A stretch of DNA of 64,000 nucleotides from Nymphalis io (taxonomy: Eukaryota; Arthropoda; Insecta; Lepidoptera; Nymphalidae), in contig NC_065888.1 in assembly GCF_905147045.1 (NCBI RefSeq), positions 3,911,001 to 3,975,000 on the forward strand. The letters are read 5' to 3'. The notes under the pieces were generated by a model. The model was not told the origin of the DNA. It made no database searches and saw only the letters and a program-made list of their open reading frames with translations. The position numbers and the translations under genes were made by a program. This document shows, in pieces, positions 28,001-37,000 of the stretch. Every line of letters begins with the position of its first letter. Positions within the stretch are counted from its first letter, which is position 1.

Positions 28001-31000
28001 AGCCAATGCAATTACAGGCACAAGGGACATAAAATCTTAGTTCTTAGTAGGTGGCGCATTAGCTATGTAAGCGATGGTTGACATTTCTTACAATGCCAAT
28101 GTCTAACGGCGTTTGGTGACCAGGTGGCCCTTATGCTCGTTCGCCGTACTATTCTATAAAAAAAATCTAACAAAAGCTATGTGCTCAGGTAGCAGGTAGG
28201 TAAAGATGTTTGTTAACAGTTTGGAATTAAAATTATAGGTGGATATTATATTAAGCGGAATAGTTTAGTATTATAAATAAATATATATTTGCGGTCCATA
28301 ATATAGCAGAGCTATTAGGCAAAATATCATGGAATATCTATGGTCTATTACTCCTGCCATTCGAATAGGCTTTGTCCAATCGTACACATCTGTACGATTG
28401 GACAATTGACCGGAGTCAATAAAGTCATTAATTGTCATTGGGATCCTTTACGATTGATTTAAGCATACATATTCAATGAATCTACTTCTTAGCGAGGAAT
28501 GCGAACAGCGAACAGTCACGTTATTAAAATTGCTTCATGCCTGTTCACGATACTGATTAAATAACATAACATATCAATGGCGGTCATACATTTGACAGAC
28601 CGCGGTTGTCACTTTATCTGTTAATTTAAAAATAATGTATATTTTATTGTTGATTTAATTGCACGGCTTATTAATGTTTATTACATAAAATATTTCTTAA
28701 GATTGGTCTAATAAGATAGTAATAATATTGAACGAAAAACATACCGCTATTCGTTGAATTTTAATATTAATATTATTTTTAGATTTACACGTTTATTGTT
28801 TGCTTATAAACATGAATGTAATGTTTTATAAAAGTTATTACAACAATCGTGCAATAAAAAAATCTCTAATTAAAATATTTTGAGCGAGACGTTCATGTTT
28901 TACGATTAAATATTACTGACAATAGATGGAAAATAAAGTTATAAAATTAAATAAAAAATAATAAAAATAAAGTTTATATTATTTATTATGTTATTAAAAT
29001 ATAAACATAAATGCGAAAGTGAGTTTGTATGTTTGTTACGCTTTCGTGTCCTAACCAATCAACTGATTATCATGAAATGCATATACGTTGTCAGGGATAC
29101 AGAAAAGAACATCATTTTTGTTCCGACCATGATTGGCACATAAATAATGAAATAAAATAATCTAATTGGTTGTATGCCCTTAAGGTCTGGGTGGACCACT
29201 CATCGGTTTTCCTACCGCCAAACAACACTTTGTATTGCAGTGTTCCAATATCCACGTTCAAAAATTTTCATGATCGGTGGCGCATTGATGGTGGAAAAAG
29301 CTGTTTAAATTTCTTACACACAAGTACAATGGTACTGTCAGAAATATGGTTAATGCGTAGTCAATCATGAATGATAAGTAGTCACCGTCGCCCACACACA
29401 CTGACCGCTGGGTCAGTCTGTGTGGGCGAAAGCACTTGTAATTAGGTGGTCCATTTCATGAATATATACATTTGTATGTAAACTGTATTATTGCATCTAG
29501 AACATTCTAAATATACATTCGAAAAGAACATTTGTTATAATTGTGTTGCGTAAAAAAAGAGAGCATGATATTTCCATTCCAAATATGCAGCAACTTTCTA
29601 TAAATGTAAGAATATTATAAAAAAAAAACAGTCATTATATTTTTTCACAGTACATCGCGTTATAGAACGTATTAAATTTGATACGTTGAGGGTAATTATG
29701 ATGATATCAACATCTCGTTGATTAATTTTAACGAATGTGTCGCCGACGGATTATTTACATGCGTCAACTTCATGGCGACACCACGCCGTTTTTAGTAACA
29801 CGTAGAATATTATTCAATTAATAACATAAGTGCAATATTATTAAATAAGAAAATATAATTGTCATACTCAGCTTAAATACAACGTATTCTAAACTAACTC
29901 ATCTAGACTATATAGAAAGTATGCATTAAATTTTACTTTACTCGGACATAAAAGATAAGTACTGCCGTACAGATACATACTTTCGTACTATTTGTAATTA
30001 AATTTTTAACTGTTTAAATTTCCTCAGGTTATGTTTAAAATTAACTTAAAAATATTCACCTATTAAAATTATTAACACTTCCTAACTACCTAAAACAATA
30101 TTTAAGATGGAATGGCAAATTTTATTGTACACATTGTTTAACCTCTGTTCTCAAGTAAGTGACTATAATATGTCTTATTGAGAATAAATGTCTTTAAACC
30201 TAAATACGTATACAATGGGGAAATAAAGGAGTAGATGCAAAAGTATATACTTGAATTAAATATTTAAAAGTAATATTTAAATACAATGCCTAATCGTTAG
30301 ATAAGCAATGTTGCCTTGCACTGGATACGCCTGGCTAAAACGTAGAGATTGTATATAATCTTTGCGTCGGGCCCGTCCAGTATTGCTGTACTTTGTAACA
30401 TTTAATTTCGTTTCGTAACCGTACCGTACAGAAACCGTAACAGCCTGTGAATGTCCCACTGCTGGGCTAAAGGCCTCCTCTCCTCTTTTTAAGGAGAAGG
30501 TTTGGAGCTTATTCCACCACGCTGCTCCAATGCGGGTTGGTGGAATACACATGTGGCAGAATTTTAGTGAAATTAGACACATGCAGGTTTCCTCACGATG
30601 TTTTCCTTCGCCGTAAAGCACGAGACGAATTATAATTACAAACTCAGTGGTGCTTGCCCGGGTTTGAACCCACGATTATCGGTTAAGATTCACGCGTTCT
30701 TACCACTGGGCGATAATTTCGATTCACTCATTTAAAAATCTATATACGGCGATACACTGTTTTGATTCGTGTATCCTCTAAATGTTATCATTATCATATT
30801 CAACTTCGCATATAATTTTCTGACAGTACACGATCGTGGCTGCTATCCAGACTAGCTGTACTGATGTCCAATTTAACATCTGTGCAATTTCCAAACTTAT
30901 GGCAGAATAAACGTTCAACTTTTAACCTGAATTTTACTCAAATTTTTACTTTACTCTAAACGAACAAATATTATTGGCGTTGAAGACGCAGCGCTATTGC

Positions 31001-34000
31001 TTATCAAAAGATGAAATTATGCAGCTCGAGATTTACATGAATTCAGAATTATACTGTTTCGAAGTGTTAGTTGATGAGTTACCGGCTATATAGAAAACCC
31101 TGCTTGTGACATATAAAATTAATAATAAAATTATACAGTAATAATTATATAAATTATTACTGTATAATATTATATAAACAATCATTACTTGATCGAAGAT
31201 TCTACCACAAGAACCAGCAAGAAACTTTCGGTTTCTTGTTGGGTGAGTAGTTAAATTATAATTAATCAAATGGCATTGCGTCGTCACTGGGGTTTATCGG
31301 CAAGGATTGAACAATAGAAACCGACATTTCACGACACGGTGCATTGAATTAGTTGTAGAAAATATTTTCTTTATTACGCTTCGTCTAATAGGTATTGATT
31401 GGTTAATTATACTTATATATATTTTATATTATAACTAGATATGCAGTTTCACCTGCGTTTAATACTATATAATTATATAATCGATATATATGTTATATAA
31501 ACAATTTGTTATATTTTTTTTTATATTGGTTGAACATCGATAGTTGAACGCTAATCTTAGGAACCAATAGTATCTGAATAATTATTAAGTTGGATAGTCC
31601 ATTTTCTGGCTACATAAATTATATAACGTACCAACGATATCATGCTCTTCAGCTTCATAATATATATATATGTATGTAAATTCATAGGAAATAGATTTTT
31701 TTTCGATTTTGTAAAACAGAATGCCGACGTGGCGTATCAGTTGTTTGGAAAACGAGAGTGGAAAGTGTTGTCCTAGAAATTAATAAAGAACGGAAAGTTA
31801 AGAAATTATAACGTTCAGAAACGGTCACAAATTTTATGAATGAAAACATATGTTTATATTAGAACGTGTACATTTTTCCAACATATTTTTGGAAGTAATT
31901 AAAATTTCGACCAAAAAAAAAAAAAACGACATCCTTTAAAAAAAATGACGAAATTCCCAAAAAAAAAATAGACGAATTTCAACATCACGCGATCAAGGTA
32001 AAAATATCCCTGCGTGTTATAACCGTGTTTGTTACCTTGTAATGACACGTCATGCGATGACGCTACATCGTACGATATTTTCATCGTCATCATAGCATTT
32101 TTTAACACGATCTGTTTATTTCCATTAAATTCGTGTGTTTTGATAGGAATGTAACCATTCTCTTGTTTATCTGATAACGATTTGGCTTATTTAATTCGCT
32201 GGTCATTTTAAAACGTTATCTCACTTAATGCTATCGTAAACCACGTTATCTTTATAGTAATTGTAAATTATAGATTATTTTGATAAATAGTATCGTAGTA
32301 TAAGTTATTGCATTGCGTTTACCAGAACTCGCTCAATTCTAAGGTGCATCAGTGTTTTTTCCTCTACAGCCAAATTATATTTCAACATAACTAGGTAAAT
32401 TTTATTGGATTAAAACATTTATGTATTTTACGTTACTTTAAAGTTTAAAATATTACATTACACATGTAGCCAGGTAGTATTATCAATTATCAATTATCGA
32501 AAGCAGATAATAAATTTAATATCCACTTATCTTTTTTTATTTACAAACATCACAAGGGATATATTGCATAAAAAAAAAACGGAAATTCTTTGTACTTAAA
32601 TTACTGTACAGCTTAGTTCTTCGACAATAAGACTCAATTTAGTAAATGGTAAAGTGACGTCACACATCACGCCACCTTTTGTTAGTCAATCATCGTGCGA
32701 TTCGGCGCGGCGCTCAATATGTCTGTGGGCTCGACCTCGACTGATAAAATTAGAAGATATATCTACTGGTTACTAATTGGATACTAAAATTATTATGTTT
32801 AGGCGCCTGACTCTGCACGGGAATTGAAATATTACATACTGATTTTCTTATTTTTATAATAACAACTTTACGATATAACAATTTTCTCCGTTTAAATGGT
32901 CGCTTTTTCTAAACGCATGCCTTTTTATCGGACGCGTTCTTTTGATGTCTTCAATTTACATGGTACTAAAACGTATCTATAAAAGAAAGAAATTTTCTGT
33001 CATGAGCGTCTATATTTTTAAGAAATAGAATATTTATAAATGTCATATTTTGCCATTGTTTATTAAGAAAGCGCCAGGCCATTCGAAAAACAATCTAGTA
33101 GTATTTGGAACAGTTACAAGTCATTGTTGCTCCACGGATTGTAACAACGTTCGATATATTAAAAAAAAAAAATACGAATCGCTCGCCGGATCGCGCACAG
33201 TTAGCGTAACTGACAGGCGTTAGGAGGGAGAACCAGAGGGCGCTCACTCGTGCAGCGTGCGGTCGACGTGAAGTTAGCATGTCATTTCATTCAGTGTCGT
33301 GGCCAGTTGTATTTGTACGGAACGTATTTAAGTCCGACATAAACTAGTGTTATTTAACTTAAATCTATACGTGCTTTAACTAAATATAAAAACATTCCAA
33401 AACTACGTAAACATTAAACCAAGGATAATTTATAAGGTTATTTTATAATAATATCTACAGATACAATAAATCCTGAGCCGGAGGTGCATATATCTGCTAA
33501 TGATTCAAAGAAATCTGTAGTAATTGAGGATAAACATAAACCCAGTGAGTATTTTATTGACCTATTCCAGTTTTCGCCAAATCCTTTCCTAACTACCCTG
33601 CATTTTTGGGTTGCGGGTCAAATTTGTGGCAACCGAGGTTAAGCAGTTGCAAATATTCATTAGTGATTTGACGTTTCACTTTTACTGTAAAAAGTTAATA
33701 AATTATTGTTAAATATGATTAATTTTGTGAAAGCTTCATGCTTCAAATTTGAGCCCTGGAATGCTAAACTAAATGGGTTTAATCATCATCATCAGATAAG
33801 ATAAAGCTAGGTCATATATATTCGGGTGATTAATGGAATAAGGTACCAGTAACATTCATCGCTGTATATTAACAACTGTTCATTGTAAATGTTCCAATAT
33901 CTGTGTGTCTTCAATATGGGATTCATTGACTGATTCACAGGGCATGCCAAACTCCTAGTTTCAAAAGTGATGAGTTGTTTTAAAAGTGAATAATTAAAAA

Positions 34001-37000
34001 CGAAAAGTTTAACACATATGGTGAATTTAAAAAGAGAAGGGCTAGGCCTTCTCTTCAAGCTGGGCCGTGCTATTGCACTAAGTACGGATGCCCCAGAGGA
34101 ACCGGAGGAAGCAACTACTACTACGGTCAACACTGAAGCTGAGCCAATGAAGGCTTACTGGGAAAGCGATAAAGAGGAATTGAACGAGAAAAACCAACCA
34201 TTCATAGACTTGTTTCTTAAAGACGTCGCGTTAAATAGAATACCAGACACAACCGAGAAACCTGTGCAAGAATCTCATTATAGTTACGAAACGTTGAGAC
34301 TAGTTTATTTGCCTGAAAATCTCAAAAACTTTGATCTAAAGGGTAAAGTATTGTTGTCATTATTAACACCAGTTTCATGCAAAAGATTAAATCATTAGGA
34401 AGACACACAGATTCTTCTTATACTATTGGGCATAATTAATCCATATCAAATAACTTTGTCGCTTTAAGCTAATAAATTCTCATAATGCTTTCATTAACTA
34501 ACTGCGATTTATCGACTTGTATGATGTTTAAATAAAATTATAAAGGGATTATATTTTGAAAATATCTCGCAAATTCGCTTGATAATGTCGATTCAAATCA
34601 TTAACATTCGGATAACAATTGTTGTGGGATGTTATTCATTGTTACCATTAATAATAAAGCGACGAACGCAAGTGAACGATGCGATACAATCACTTCATGT
34701 TTAAATTAACGAGTTCTTCCTGTCCTTTCTTGTTGTGCACTAAAACAAGTTTTATAAGTAACATTTTGAAAAATATTTTACATTCAAAGAGGTTAAGATA
34801 TTTTGGTTAAGCACTCGGTCAGAGTTGGCACGTTTCATTGACAGCGTCTAAAAATACATAGTGGTTACATCGCCTACTTGATATCCTCTGCAATTTCATG
34901 CTCACGATTTTGGTTTAAATTTATGTATCCAACTAGTACGTGACCTCGAATCCAGTACTAACCAGAATCTTTTCTATTGTACTTAATTTTTACAGGAGAA
35001 ACAAATGCTATTTTGAATAGAATATCTCATTAATTATATCTAATATATCGTGTAAAATTTTTAACATGTTTAATTACTTAACTATATTTATGTTTAAAGA
35101 ATTACGTGTAAGTAGGTCTCTATGTTACGACATATCTATCGTTTTAACACACTCGCCTATAATGCTTGCTATGGTGACGGTTTTCTATGTCTCATTGTAA
35201 ATAATCACTGTTTTCTCCGTGTGTTATGTATCTATGTATATTGTCTTTGATCTCATTAATAATTTTATTTTGTTTTTTGTTTATGATTATTTTTGAAATA
35301 GCTTTGAGATCAAAGAAACCGTTTGAATCATTGTTAATAATATTATCTTTTATCGTTTCCAGGTGTTCCTGAAACACCCAAAGCTGGTACAGGAATCTCG
35401 AGCAGTGGCCGTGACGCAAGCGTCGTTGCCGGGGTCGTTGTTGCAGTAATATCGGGAATTATTATACTTGCTGCTTTGGTACGTAATATTTCAAAGTAAT
35501 ATTAAAACTTAAAAAAATATATTTAACTATGCACTATAAGTTATGTCAGGTTCTAGAAAATTTCCTTATAGTTTTATTAAAAATTCGCTTAACGGCTTTC
35601 CTTGCAGAGGAAACTGTAAACAACGTTTTATTTAAAAAAAAATATTTTCCTTTAAAACCTCAACGAAGTCTTGATTATCTGTGCAATTCTATTTTCAAAT
35701 TATATTATAACATACTAATATTATAATAACGTTTAATTTATAACGTTAATGACCCTAGAGGCCATACGAATAAAATATTCTGTGCGCATAACCGAAGCTA
35801 GCGATTGCATTCACTATGTCGTCCTTGAGAACGTGTTTCGAGTGAACCAGCGGTTACTTTCGTCTTGTCACATACTAATAAGCAGGTCGATGATTTATGA
35901 ATTTGCGCGCGATAAAACTATTATAGCTGTTCAGTGGAACAATCTTATCTTTATCATTAAATATTTTTTTGGCTAATCTACTAGACCTCGTCGTATCCAT
36001 CAAATATTCTTAAACTTCATTCAGAAAATTAATTAATCATGTCCAATTAACTAAGATTGATATCCTTTGAAATATATTTAAAGTTTTTTTATAATCAATA
36101 TATTAAGATCGATTACATAGACAAATATAATTATAAATTTATCATGTAAAATTAATTCATCTTCAACAGATCGCGGTTGTAATGTACCGGCATTACGTAC
36201 ATCGTAATGTCACATCAATGAACTTCGACAACCCCGTGTATCGCAAAACTACAGAGAACCAGTTCTCCTTGGAGCAAAATGGGTACGCACCCGGCAGCAA
36301 ACTATACCCCAGCACCGTCGGCGAAGAGGTGAGAGCTTTAACCGCTATGGAGTGCACGTTGAACATACAAAACAGCCTTAGATAAGTTGCTAGTATGAAT
36401 AAAACTATCCCAAGACGCAGTGGTGTAAACGAAAGGAGTAGGCGACAGGATCTATTTCTGTTTAAAATTTATATTTATTCTATGCTCGGAAAATTATTTT
36501 TCAATATATCATAACTACTTTTTACATACAATGAAACTATACAACCCCTATATCTACTTATGGCCAAAATGTAAATAGTAAAAAAAAAAAAATATATTAT
36601 TTAACTAGGTAAAAATAGTGAACGGTAAGGTCTGCCTAAGACATTTTAAATTTGATGTATTGTACTAGTCTTAATATATTCACTAGGATTTATTTTAAGG
36701 AATTTATAGAGGATATTTTGTTAGTGATAATTATGATCGTGGCGTCAAATTGTGCCAACGTTTTTACCGCATCAGTATTAAAATATAGTTGCCAAAGTTG
36801 GTATTTGATGGTAGATATAATATTGTACATAAAATAATAAGTTTATGTATATATTCTTTTCCGTAATTTGCGTAGTTATTTAGACAATTATTTAATACTG
36901 TACTGCTGAAATATTTATTTTTTCATGCGTTATCATACGAGGGCACTCATTTTTTGGTAAGTTGATCGATGAGTGGATTACGTTTTGTTTTTATATCTAT

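Larger units (their letters stand above)
25908..33460 (+). other. LpR intron 12 (7.5 kb)
   Basis: Holds three B repeats, one SINE A, a possible old transposon around 29008-29130 and four notable hairpins. A GC-richer, CpG-bearing patch lies at about 33175-33310, just before exon 13. No further in-frame exon was found. Confidence 0.8.

Noticed and set aside
30277..30621. 114-codon ORF on the - strand
   Set aside because: About half of it is SINE A sequence; no protein similarity and no splice context.
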